The position numbers were made by a program, and so were the translations under genes. A DNA stretch of 64,000 nt, taken from Viola odorata. Taxonomy: Eukaryota > Streptophyta > Magnoliopsida > Malpighiales > Violaceae. Positions 11,896 through 23,828 of the stretch are shown here, one piece after another (the stretch's first letter is position 1; each line of letters opens with the position of its first letter). The notes under the pieces were generated by a model that saw only the letters and a program-made list of their open reading frames with translations, did no database searches and was not told where the DNA came from. The stretch covers positions 61,416,327 through 61,480,326 of the forward strand of contig OY829539.1 in NCBI GenBank assembly GCA_963691705.1, read 5' to 3'.

Positions 11896-14800
11896 ATGAG
11901 TCACCGCCACCGCCACCGCCACTATCTCCTCCTCCTTTCCCCCCTCCTCCTATTCCTCCCCCTCCCTTCCACCGCCGACGACGGCGTTGCCATGTTTAAA
12001 CTTGCCAACTCCATCCACCCATTGCCCTCCGGCTGGTCCACAAGGCCATCCTCCGCCTTCTGCGAGTGGCGCTATGTAGAATGTGACCACGCCGGTAGAG
12101 TAACCTCCATTACCCTCACCGAACAAGGCCTTTCCGGGACTCTCCCGTTGGAATTAGCGACGCTTTCTAATCTCGAGAGCTTCGCGGTCCAAAACAACAA
12201 CCTCAATGGGGCTATCCCTCCCTTCGCCAATCTCTCAAATCTGAACGAACTTTGCCTTGATTTCAACAATTTCAACTCCACCGTCACTGGTTTCTTGCAG
12301 GGCCTCACCGGTTTGCAGACACTAAGCCTTGAGGATAACGGGAACCTTGCTCCTTGGGTACTTCCTCTCCATCTCTCCGATTCCATCTCCCTCGAAACTT
12401 TGGCGGCAGGAAATTGCAGTTTGGTGGGCACCGTTCCTGACATTTTTGGGTCTTTCATGAGTTTACAGAAATTGAGGCTCAGCTACAATAATCTGACAGG
12501 TGGGTTGCCCCCTTCAATGGCGAAATCTCAGATCGAATATTTGTGGTTGAATAACCAGAATATGGGGCTAACGGGTCCGATTGATGTGTTGAGATCAATG
12601 GCTTCTCTGTCGCAGGTTTGGCTTCACAAGAATGCGATTACAGGTCCAATTCCTGATTTGTCCCAGTGCAAGAAGCTTGCGGACTTGCAGCTGCGTGACA
12701 ATCAGCTGACAGGGATAGTCCCCGTATCAGTAGTCAATCTTCCTGGATTGAAGAATGTTTCTTTGGGGAACAACAAATTGCAAGGACCTTACCCTGTGTT
12801 CCGGCACAGAGTGAAAGTTGATGATCACGGTACAAACAACTACTGTGATGCTGAAGGTGTGCCTTGCGACCCACAGGTAACGGTAATGCTGGAAATTGCT
12901 AAGGCATTTGGGTATCCATCTATATTGGCTGATGCTTGGCAAGGGAATAATGCTTGTGTTGATTGGTCCAATGTTATCTGCGATAACCAGAAAAAGAATG
13001 TCATCAGTGTGAATTTGCAGAATAAAGGATTAATTGGGACCATGTCCCCTGTATTTGCTAATCTCTCATCACTGAACAGTTTATATCTAAATGACAATAC
13101 TTTAAAGGGTCCCATTCCTGATAGCTTGACCAAACTCACAAACCTGAAAGTCCTTGATGTCTCCAACAATAATCTCTCTGGAAAAATTCCGCAGTTTTCA
13201 ACTTCTGTTAAGTTAGTAACTGAGCCGGGAAATCCTTTTTTGGGGAAAGATATCGAAGATATTGGTACTCCAGGATCTTCTGGTGGTGGGAGTAACCATA
13301 CGACACCAGGTGGGACAGGAAAACAGATTTCTATCGGTATGATTGCTGTCATAGTTGCTGCTGTTGTCATTGTTATTTGTGTTTTATTATATCTTTTGTC
13401 CAAATATAAGAAAAAGCAAGGAAAGTTTGGAAGGAAGGAGAGCCTTGTGTATGGGAAGGAATTGGTTAAAAAGGTTGGGAGTTTGGGTGGAGCAAATGGG
13501 TACAACAAATGGGGTCCTCTAGAAAAGCATGGCGGGACTAGTAGTGGTGATAGTGGCGGGATGGTGTTTGAAGTTGGAAATGTTACCGTGTCCATTGAAA
13601 TTCTGCGAGAAGTGACAAATAATTTTAGTGAGGATAATATTCTAGGAAGAGGTGGCTTTGGGGTCGTATACAAAGGGGAGTTGCATGACGGGACAAAGAT
13701 TGCTGTGAAGAGGATGGAATCCGGATTGATAGGAACCAAGGGTTTAAATGAGTTTCAGGCAGAGATTGCCGTACTTAGTAAGGTTAGACACAGACATCTA
13801 GTTGGTTTGCATGGTTACTGTGTCAATGGCAATGAGAGGCTCTTGGTATATGAGTACATGCCGCAGGGCACGTTAGCTCAGCATTTGTTTGATAGGCATA
13901 ATTCCCAATATTCTCCTCTTACATGGAAACAACGGGTTAGCATTGCGCTTGATGTGGCAAGAGCAGTTGAGTATATGCACAACTTGGCACAACAAAGTTT
14001 CATTCATAGAGACTTGAAACCTTCGAATATTCTTCTCGGGGATGATATGAGAGCCAAAGTGTCTGATTTTGGATCAGTTAAAAACGCTCCTGATGGGAAA
14101 TATTCTGTGGAAACACGATTGGCCGGGACATTTGGCTACCTCGCACCAGAATATGCTGGTAAGTAACTCATCCCTTTTCGATGTTTTATTATTATTATTG
14201 AAGTGATCGTTTGACTTGCTCTAGATGAAGTTTCGATTGGCCGGGACATTATGCTTTATCCTTATTGATCATTGCAAGAGTTTAGTTGTGTGAACATGAA
14301 GTTGGCCATAATTGCTCTTGCATTGGTATAACAGCAGAACATTTCTTTATGGACAGATCGGTTTTTGTAGATTTATCTATCAGGAAAAAAAAGCAAATAT
14401 TCTTCCGTATTTCACTTTCTTTGCCCCAACACATTCCCACTTCAAGTCTATGAAAATAATTGAAGTTAACCTATTTTAATCCGATTTGTGGTCAGGTCAA
14501 CATTGTCTGACTTCTTTTTTCTGGTTCTTTTACTATTTATTTTCTTTAATTTTTAACCATGGCTGGCAGGTAACAGAATTTTTTGATCTCTTCAAGTTAT
14601 GTTTTTCACATGAATAAGTACTGTGTTTGCCTTTATCATCAGAACTTTCAATCTTTGACTTTGATTTTATTATCTACATTGGTTAAAATTCGCTCAATGT
14701 CTCTTTTTTTATCGCCATTCATGCATGCTTGTTGGCTTTAGTGAACTTAGTCTGGGTTCTGTTTGCATTTCTGGATGACAATCTTGTCAGATGTTTATAT

Positions 14801-15324
14801 GGGAGGCATCTAATTTCTTTTTTATTGCAGCTACTGGAAGAGTGACAACAAAGGTGGATGTTTTTGCATTCGGAGTTGTCCTTATGGAGATGATAACTGG
14901 TAGAAAGGCTTTGGATGACAGTCTGCCGGATGAGATGTCTCATTTGGTGACATGGTTCCGCAGGGTCCTAATCAACAAGGAGCATATACAAAAGGCAATT
15001 GATGAGACTCTCGATTCAGGCGAAGAGGCGTTAGAGAGCATTTATAAAGTGGCTGAGCTAGCTGGTCATTGTACTGTCCGTAAGCCGAATCAAAGACCTG
15101 ATATGGGGCACGTAGTCAATGTCTTGGCCCCTCTGGTAGAGCAATGGACACCTTCTGACCACCGTGAAGACAGTTTCCGCGTCGACCTGCACATGAGTCT
15201 TTCTCAAGCAGTGCAAAGATGGAAGGCTTCTGAAGATTCTCCTTCCATGACTTTCGACGATTCGTCCTACTCGCAGTCCCAATCCAGCATTCTGCTAAAG
15301 CCCTCTGGAATTGGAGACGTTTAA
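11896..15324 (+). CDS. TMK-type leucine-rich repeat receptor-like kinase
   Basis: Two exons, 11896-14158 and 14831-15324, joined across a GT-AG intron, encode 918 residues. TMK kinases sit in the plasma membrane and act in auxin and growth signalling. A His-rich signal peptide is followed by an ectodomain with two leucine-rich blocks. These are separated by a Cys-bearing island near NNYCDAEGVPCD, and a second LRR cap starts at WQGNNACVDW. The membrane helix is at about 478-501. The kinase domain has the glycine loop GRGGFG (584), the ATP-binding Lys 605 in IAVKRM, HRDLKPSN (catalytic Asp 706) and the metal-binding DFG (Asp 724). The intron falls inside the APEYAATGR segment, as expected for TMK genes. 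One oddity is that the residue after DFG is Ser, where Leu is usual. Confidence 0.95.
14159..14830 (+). other. Intron of the TMK-type kinase gene
   Basis: 672 bp with donor GTAAGT and acceptor TTTATTGCAG. Splicing restores the reading EYAATGR. Confidence 0.9.
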
Positions 15325-15881
15325 TTCGAGCGATGCCCGGTGACAGAGTACATATCAAGTTTTGAAGAGATGAGATGGACAATGTGAAGAAGGCCATGCC
15401 TTTAGATTTGATGAAATGCAGGTAAATTGAATCACAGAGGTGGAAGAGGAAGGATGTATATGTAAATTCTGACTTGGTTTTCCATTTGGCGTGATTAAAG
15501 TATATATATATATATATTGCTGCCAGCTGAAAAAAAAAAAGTAAATATTTTTCTGGCAAATTGTATCCATTTTTTATTTTCCTTTCTCAGGTTTTTATTT
15601 ACTCCAAATTGCTGAGTTGAATGTCGGTTGTAATTATCCAACATTCGATCATTACATTAAGTATCGATTATTTTAAATTTGATCTGAAGAGCTGAACTAT
15701 TTTCTTTAATTAGAGGCACCATTTAGACAATTACTTCTTAATGACCTCGTAAATCCCGGCAAATCAGAACTAAAGCATTTGAAAAGTAAAATGCTCCTTA
15801 ATTTATTTTCAATAAATAATATTATCCGGACGATTTGAGTTTACACATGAACAGGTGTCTCCTAAACTTATCCTTGCCAAA
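15325..15881. other. 3' region of the TMK gene and spacer
   Basis: It contains the presumed 3' UTR, a TA microsatellite at about 15501-15518 and AT-rich spacer. No other gene is seen. Confidence 0.5.
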
Positions 15882-16509
15882 ATGGAAAAGGAAAAACCAT
15901 TTTTACTCAAATCCCAAATCCAAAAACAGCCATGAAAGGCCATCCAGGCAATGGAAAGAGCACTTTAGCCCATTCCATCGCTTCCTCTCAAAATCCCTCT
16001 CATCGACAAAGACGATGTTCGCGACTGCACCCTCTCCCTCCAACAACAACAACAACAATCCTCTCCTTCCCTCCTAAACGACTTGTCGTACAACGTCATC
16101 CACCAAATCGCCTCCACTCAGCTCCGCCTCGGCCTCAGCGTCATCGTCGATTCCCCACTCTCCCGCCGCTCCCACCTCGATCGCCTCGTCCACCGGCGCC
16201 CGCCTCCTCGTCATCGAATGCAAGCCGTCCGATGAGGCCGTGTGGCGCAGCAGCCTGGAACAGCGCGGGAGTGGGGCCACTGGTTAAGCCAGCTGGCATA
16301 AGCCGGCCACGTGGCAAGATCTTGAGAGGTTGATTGACGGGTATGGTGGATGCACTGATTATGATGCGGGTGAAGATGTGCCAAAACTGGTGTTGGATAC
16401 TTCAGCAGCTCATGTTGGGGTACAAGAGCTTGCTTCTATGGCTTTGGATTTTATCATCTCCCACACCCATCTTTCTTCTTGCACAAATTGCAATCAATTT
16501 AAGCTATAA
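15882..16509 (+). pseudogene. Frameshifted P-loop NTPase / kinase-like pseudogene
   Basis: Joining frames by eye gives a small plant P-loop protein of the AAA/zeta-toxin-like kinase fold. The Walker A motif GHPGNGKST is encoded at about 15938-15964. It is followed in another frame by IPLIDKDDVRD, a poly-Gln run from CAA repeats, VIVDSPLSRR and ARLLVIECKPSDEAVWR, then DLERLIDGYGGCTDYDAGED and a normal-looking end at 16509. At least three frame breaks (just before Walker A, after ASS, and near 16190) and an in-frame stop near 16287 prevent a single product. I cannot name the substrate of the parental family. The fairly clean residual coding potential suggests recent decay or a recent copy. Confidence 0.75.
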
Positions 16510-17001
16510 TCATTTTAGATTTAACAAAATAAACCAAATCGATAACACCAATGTAAATTTTATTGCATGTAATTATTAAATAAACTTTTGGATTTTTTTT
16601 TGCAATAACTCAAAGAAGATTTTCTAGGCTGGCCGACTAAATCATATTTCCACCGAGTAAGTAGCGTAAGATATTGCACGAAATGAATGCTACAAATAAA
16701 AAAGAATGCTATATTTCATTATATTTGTAATGTAAATGCTACAAATCAAAAGAATCACTCGGTAAAAAAAATTAAGATGCAACTGATAAGCAATTGATAA
16801 ACCCCTTTTCTTCTGAAGTTGGTGAGTATGGAAATAATTTATATCAAAAGTTACAGAAACTGCAGAAAGAACATTCAATTCAGCTGTAGTTGTGAACTGG
16901 ATGAATATAATGCTAGCTTCTACCATATGGTAATTACGAGCACGCACCTTGTGACCGCGCATTGCGAGCTCCGTGTGATCGAATATTTTTCAATTCTCCA
17001 A
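16510..17001. other. Spacer and 3' flank of the phosphoglycerate-mutase-like gene
   Basis: AT-rich, probably including the 3' UTR of the minus-strand gene ending at 17002. No gene is seen. Confidence 0.5.
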
Positions 17002-20000
17002 CTATAGAAGCCTTACATGTGCGGTATCGTTGAGGCGTTTAATTTGCCATCCTGTCTTCCAGGAATGCTGTAAAACAGTAACAGAAGAATCTTCGATGCA
17101 GATCTTGCGCGACATTAAAGGGCTGCACTCCAGGAGGCCGGTGAGGAGACACTTGATAGCAATTGAATGGGTAAAAACACCAACACATGATGAGGGCATT
17201 GAGGATGAGCTCCTGACATTCAAATCGTGGAGGGCGTTTTGATGATTGGCTTCACTGGGAGACTCATCCTCTCCCTCATGGTTGCCAGTGCTTGTCACAA
17301 CTTGCAGCCTACTCTTACCAGACTTCTTCCTCGAAAACGGCTGCCGGTGCCTGTGAAGCATATCCCAATGTGGCGATGGTATAGATGATGAGAACCCCTG
17401 GTTATCTTGATTGTGCAGAGAGAAATCTGATCTCAACTTTTCAGGCAGTCCCAGAACTGTCCCATTTAGGAACTGAACCATCCTAAATTCCACTTGCCTC
17501 AGTGATTCTCCAGATGGTGCACAAAAATCAGGCTGAAAAGTTTCAATTAAGCTCTGAACTTCAGGAGTAAATATTTCTGAACGCGGGAATCCCTCCCAAT
17601 GTCCCAAACTCATCTCCACAAGTTCATCTGATGCTTGTATCCTTTCTTCTGCAAAATTCATTTCCTGCATGATTTATATGCAGCTGATTTGTTCAACTTA
17701 ACAGTGAAAGTAAAGATGAACAAGACTTGTAATATTACTCAAGCTACTCAAATTGTTATAAGGCAATGATGAGAAGAAGATTATGAAAACCATTTCAGAT
17801 GAGAAAAATGCCGTTGGTAGCATGTGTTGACTGCTTAGAGCACAGGAATGTCTGCTTGGACTTGCGCACACAAAAGTAATGGGCAAATTAGACACGGTTC
17901 TCCACTCAAAGAAGCACCTCAATATTCATTTCTACATAATCCATTCCATCCTCATCCAAAACCGAACCAAAGCATTAGCCCTTCATTATCTAGACTAATG
18001 TCTTAAAGCCCTAGCATACGACTAAGAGTCTTTTCAAATATTTCTGATGGCAGAACACTCAAAATAAGCATTATGCTCCAAGATAGGAGCTTGTCAACAA
18101 GTCAGACACTATAATTTGCCTCTTACTACCACAAAGTGTATTAGCTTCTTTAACTAGAAAAAATCTCACTACCACTAGCAGTCTTTTCTAGTTTTTTTAA
18201 GGGGCAGAACACTAAGTAGCAATTCAGCTAGAGAATTAGATTCACTGGTGAATCATATACAACCATTTTCTCACAAAATTCCCTTTCGTTCCTCTAGCAT
18301 TACATAATGTTATCTTCAGTTTTGTCTCTATGCAGCACTGTAGAGACAAACTACGCAATATCCAATATCTAAGATACCTACCCACCTAAGTAGTCCCACT
18401 TCATCAGAAATATGGGTAGTTTTTCTATTATTATTATTTACTTCTTTAGTTCCTTCCATTATCCATATACAAAGAATCACTTTAGTTGAATTTTTTTCTG
18501 TTAAATAACAAAATAGTTGACTTAATAACCCATCTTTTGGTCTGAGCCTTCTATCACCTCATAATTAAAGAATAACCATATGACTAGTTTCTCACTTCTA
18601 AGTTATTCTTCGAACATAAAAAATAACTTCTAAGCTGTTAACTCAAGTCCATCTATCCCATCCCAACTTATGAAACCAGAGAAAAACAATTTATTCTGGA
18701 ATCCTTGGCCATGACACAAAAACTGATCATTGTTACCCCTAATTTGACAACAATTGCATTGCAGTACTTAGTCTTTACTCCTTTATTACTATCTCAACTA
18801 ATTCTGAAAACAAATTAGATTGACATAGTGATAGGCAAGAAAACTTCAATAGGAAAAAGAGTCAAGATGGTATCCACTTCAGTAATCCGTGCACTGGAGT
18901 AAACAATGAATAAAAATGAAGCCGCTTATTACACTAATCAGAGCTAATGTACTAGACATCGTAACAAAGAAGGATCAAACTAGCATGTAATCTATGTATG
19001 GCACCATAGGTTCAATCTCCCAAGCACCAGCCTTGCACTGCCAACTACTTGGGACCAAAAGGTGTAAGCTGTAGAAGTACTAAAGAACCTAAAAAGAAAG
19101 GTGTGGGTAACACAGCCAAGATTTTGAAGCTAACTTGCAATCAATTAGGAAATGATTAATGTGCTATTCTTTCTTGTTGCAATCATAAATCAAAATCCTT
19201 CCTTCTATAAGATATTCACAGCCAAGAAAAGGAATTGAGGGAAGCACTTAACAAGAAAGTGCTCTATCTTTGGTAAGTTCATCAATGAAGCTCTTAACTA
19301 AAATGTTTCCATAACTGTCAACTCTCTACTGAACATTATACCTATACTGGAACAACCACCCACATGGCAAACATTCTACAGAGACTTCCTAATAATAGAA
19401 TGTCAGATTCATTATAAGCTAGCACTTCCTTATCACCTTCCAATCCATTTAGCACTCTGAAAGACTACATCTTTACTGAGAAAACAATCTATAGATTCAT
19501 CAATGCAGTTAAAAAAATGCAATTCAAACTCTAACCTGACAAACGGAAACAGCCATTGATCTTGCACGATCCAGCGGCGACGAATAAACAGCATTGAAGC
19601 GCACCCCTTGTGAGTTCAAGAACACAGCCAAAGCCCTAGCTTGCCGCTTCCCATTGTTGGTCAAGGCCGCCACGTGGCATCTCCCGCCTACCAAATCCGG
19701 CCTCAGGTTCAGCTCACACTCCCCATGACTTATCAGAAACACCTCCAAAATCCCCCGGTCATCGTCCACACCAATCATCCCACCCGAGAACACCGGAGGC
19801 GGAGGGAGAGGTGGCGGCGGCGCCAAAACATTGTACGGGTCCCACACCTTGATCGAAGGACCCAGCCGCGGCGTGCCAAGGGACGACGGTTGAGGAGAGA
19901 GCGGAGATGCAGACGCGTAGCAGGGTAGCATTTCTGGTTCCTGCTCCAGAACCTTCTTCAACAAAGCGTTGCCATTTTGCGTTCTGTTCACATCTCCATG

Positions 20001-20105
20001 ACCATCCTCGTCATCTTCCTCCTCGTCTTCTTCTTCCTCGTCTTTCTCCTCCTCCTCCTCGCTCTCTTCACCGTCTGCAGCTGGCGCGGACTGTGCGGAG
20101 CCCAT
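17002..20105 (-). CDS. Phosphoglycerate-mutase-family (histidine phosphatase) protein
   Basis: Two exons, 20105-19536 and 17664-17002, flank a 1.87-kb GT-AG intron and encode 410 residues. The histidine-phosphatase fold is split across them. The first catalytic motif is LISHGE with His 127, so the usual Arg before the His is Ser. The second conserved His is 356 in VFTHSIAIKC. The N-terminus has a strongly acidic stretch (about 14-38), a Pro-rich segment (95-105) and starts MGS, so N-myristoylation is possible but unproven. The chosen Met (20105) begins the family-like MGSAQSAP start. An in-frame Met at 20207 would add 34 residues and is less likely. Whether it is a phosphatase or a catalytically weak paralogue cannot be told. 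Confidence 0.85.
17665..19535 (-). other. Intron of the phosphoglycerate-mutase-like gene
   Basis: On the minus strand the donor is CAG|GTTAGA and the acceptor ATGCAG. The phase is 0 on both sides. It holds no recognisable element. Confidence 0.8.
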
Positions 20106-20207
20106 CGCGTGGGAGATTCGATTCAATGCAGAGATCCAACGGTGTGAAAACGCATCGTATTTGAGATGGTGAGAGGGAATCAGATCTGGTCCATGTTCTT
20201 GTATCAC

Positions 20208-22670
20208 AGTTCTGTCTGTTTCACATTACAGATTGGATCGCGGTACCCTCCCACCGAAACGACTCTCTCCTTGTCGTTTCCATCCACACGGTGTCGTTTG
20301 CTTAACATTCGCTCATCTAAGAATATACTACCAAATAACAAATTCAGCAAACATGCAGGTAGTTTTTAACAATCAGGTTACTAGTAATTGATAATGTTGA
20401 CTTCCACTTTTACACACCAATACGAAAGGTTAGAGCCATTTGATTTTTTTTAATAGATAGAGATGTGAATCAAACCTTAAATTTTATCGATAATTTTATT
20501 ATTAGTAAGATAAATAAAGAGTTATATATTCTTTATCTGGTGATTTGAACTTATAATTTTTATTAAACTTTTTAATAATTTAGAATAGGCTCCCATAAAT
20601 GTAATTTCTTATTTGTAATAAAAACATATGGTAAGCTAAGCCGATTATACACTATTCTCACCCAATGTATATGTACTTTGATTATAATTTTCACAAATGA
20701 ATACGAAAATTAACAACATAAAACTTAAAAGGATGCTTCTTTAATGATTAATTAAGCATTCCAATAACATTAAATAAATGAACAAAACAACTTGTACTTT
20801 CTGTTTTGTGGAGCACGATCAAAGACAGTGAAGTTGCTTTAAGGATTTTAGAATGAGATAAGATTGAGGACAAAATTGCTAACAATCCAGCCGCCAGCTT
20901 GTAGGAACATAAGAGTTGTCTTACGGTTGTCTCCCTAATCTAAATGAGATGACAACCTTGTTATTCCTTCTCAGTTTTAAATCACGAAAATCGATAATGT
21001 AACATAATAGAAATCACGAAAAATAACGGCACAATGTATAGAATGCAATCATCACGGCTATAATTGATCAATAAATATTAAAATAGGTCACTAATTTACA
21101 ATTTTATTAATACTTTTCATAAAATAAACACGTCTATTAGGTTTTGAAAACTAAACTAGACCTGATTGACCGGTTCAATCGATAAAATTAAAAAATAGTT
21201 TAGTTTTTCATTCGGTTTTAGTTTGAAGAGCAGATTTTGACTCAACCGGTAAAAATAAGTGATCCGGTTAGTTCAACCAACGAACTAGATGTGATTTTAC
21301 GGTTTAACCGGTTTGATTTTTTTTTTACTTCAATCTTCAAATTTAACCATTAGATCAATCTCAAATTTCGAATGTGACAATTTATTTTAATAAACATCAA
21401 TCGTATAGATCGTGAAAAATTCTCTTTAAATTTGGCTATGGAGTTTTATATCCTATTCCCCTCATTTTTTTCTTTTTTATAATTAAAAACTATTTATTTA
21501 TTGTTTTCTCTTGAGGTTACACAAGCGTCACTATGTTTATAAAATGTTAAATTGGTTTTCATATTTTAGTAATCAATATCAAAATTTTAATAACTCCTTA
21601 AATTAAATAAAAACTTAAAAATGAATTTAAATATATATAAAAAATATTTCATATTATTAATTAGGTTGACTTTGGTTTGATTGATTCTAGTTAAACATTT
21701 AAACTTTAAACTTTTCATTTTCTCGGTTCAATCTTCCGGTCCTGTTTTCTAAAATCTTGGATGCGAGAATAAATGTTTTTTTTCTTCCTTATAATTATTA
21801 CGGTTTTCAATGGACTATATTTTTTCTGACTTTTAAGTTCAAAAACTCCACAAAATTCACTTTGGGAAATATAATGTGATTAAAATTAAGGTAAAAAGAT
21901 GTTCTAGGGGGCATGGTAGAGGGTAGACTTTAGCTTAGTCTTTAAAATTTTTGCCTTTTCCCTTTTAAATGTGATCTTATGTGATGATAATGATAAATAA
22001 ACATTAGAGAAATATACATGGTTGGTCCAGCTGCGATTGATTACTAAAATTCTTAATTTGCTTACTTAAAGTTTTTCTAGGATACATCACTAAATTCTCA
22101 ATTTGATTTTTTTTATAAACGGAAGTGAGATTGAAATTTAAATTCGAATCCCTACTGATATTTTTATCATAAAGAAACAATCTCTATACATTACATACAA
22201 ATGTTGATTTTACTATCAATAAATAATCACTGGGCTACATAGATAATGATAGTAAATAAAACACATTAAGTTTCCAAATTTTTTATCGAATGTTACACTT
22301 TTAAAACTTGCAATGTTAAGTGTTAACATATAGTTTACTTAAAGTTGAATTTTAATATTTATATTAGTTAAAAAATCATAAAAATTTAAGAAAAAATGGT
22401 AGAAAGCAAGAGACTAAAATAATTGTTTAAATTAATAAGGAAAATGGAAAAAAGTATATGAAAATAGGAAAAAAATCAAAAAATATTGCAAAAATAAATA
22501 GTATATTTTTTTCATTATCGTATACCCTCATGTTTTTTTCATATCTTCTTACTATTTTTTATTCTTTAACTAGTCAAAAAATTAAAAAAATGCAATTGTT
22601 AGAAACTATACAATTTGATAGTTAATGTTAGTTGATCGATACTTTTAAATTAAATAAGGGTCCATTATTT
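20208..22670. other. AT-rich intergenic DNA
   Basis: The first few hundred bases are the presumed promoter of the minus-strand gene. The rest is AT-rich. A stretch at 21165-21320 repeats CCGGTT-type words, and similar words recur at 50300-50400, suggesting an old dispersed repeat. No gene is recognised. Confidence 0.5.
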
Positions 22671-23215
22671 AATGACATTTGGTTGTGTCACTCTTTCGGA
22701 GGAAAATGTCACCAGTTCACAGCTTTCGATCCAACGTTTGTCTTGTTTCCTTAAGAAGAATCTTATGCGCGCAGACTATGAACTAATTTGTTTATCTGGT
22801 AGACACTAACAGTCAATGTTCTGAAACAGGTTAATGTGTTTCTAGAAGAAAATCCAACAGAAATCGTCACCATTTTCATCCAAATGGCCTGACTAATGTG
22901 TTTGATGCTGCTGCCTGAGAAAATTCTGGTTTCCTGCATCGAGGATGCCGAAAAATAGTGGAGATTGGCCAACAGTTGATGATATGGTTCAAAAGAACCA
23001 GAAGTTGGTGGTGTTTACTTCAAAGTCATCTAAGGAGGCTTCTGAAGGAATTGCTCATGAGTGGAGATATGCTGTAGAAAATCAATGTGAGTGGACTGTG
23101 GAGATTTTTATTTTTTTCCTTAAATAATGAGAAATTATTTTATTGATAGAATGTTGGAAATTTTCCAGATGGGAATGGTGGAATGGTAAAGTGTTCGTGT
23201 CCGAATCGCGGAGAA
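22671..23215 (+). pseudogene. Inverted partial copy of the PLC-like pseudogene
   Basis: The left palindrome arm carries the same exon B and C remnants on the plus strand, with GDWPTVDDMVQKNQ readable in one frame near 22963. It shares the small lesions of the right arm, so it was copied from an already broken template. Confidence 0.85.
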
Positions 23216-23828
23216 TCACTTGCCATTCCACGATTTGGTTGTGTCACTTGCCATTCCATAAAAGGTTCTCCGCGATTCGGACACAAACACTTTACCATTC
23301 CACCATTCCCATCTGGAAAATTTCCAACATTCATCAATAAAATAATTTCTCATTATTCAGGGAAAAAAATAAAAATCTCCACAGTCCACTCACATTGATT
23401 TTCTACAACATATCTCCACTCATGAGCAATTCCTTCAGAAGCCTCCTTAGATGACTTTGAAGTAAACACCACCAACCTCTGGTTCTTCTGAACCATATCA
23501 TCAACTGTTGGCCAATCACCACTATTTTTCGGCATCCTCGATGCAGGAAACCAGAATTTTCTCAGGCAGCAGCATCAAACACACTAGTCAGGCCATTTGG
23601 ATGAAAATGGTGACGATTTCTGTTGGATTTTCTTCTAGAAACACATTAATCTGTTTCAGAACATTGACTGCTGGTGTCTACCATTCAAAACCAGATAAAC
23701 AAATTAGTTCATAGTCTGCGCGCATAAGATTCTTTTTAAGGAAACAAGACAAACGTTGGATCGAAACTTACGAAAGCTGTCAACTCGTGACATTTTCCTC
23801 CGAAAGAGTGACACAACCAAATGTCATT
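22671..23828. repeat. Palindrome made of two inverted PLC-pseudogene pieces
   Basis: The left arm 22671-23215 is the reverse complement of the right arm 23266-23828, with a 50-bp spacer that repeats CACTTGCCATTCCA. The arms are near-identical apart from small indels; for example the left arm lacks a short piece around the exon-B splice donor. Both arms hold the same PLC-like exons in opposite orientation. Confidence 0.92.

Noticed and set aside
12840..13739. 299-codon minus frame
   Set aside because: Antisense shadow of the TMK-type kinase exon.
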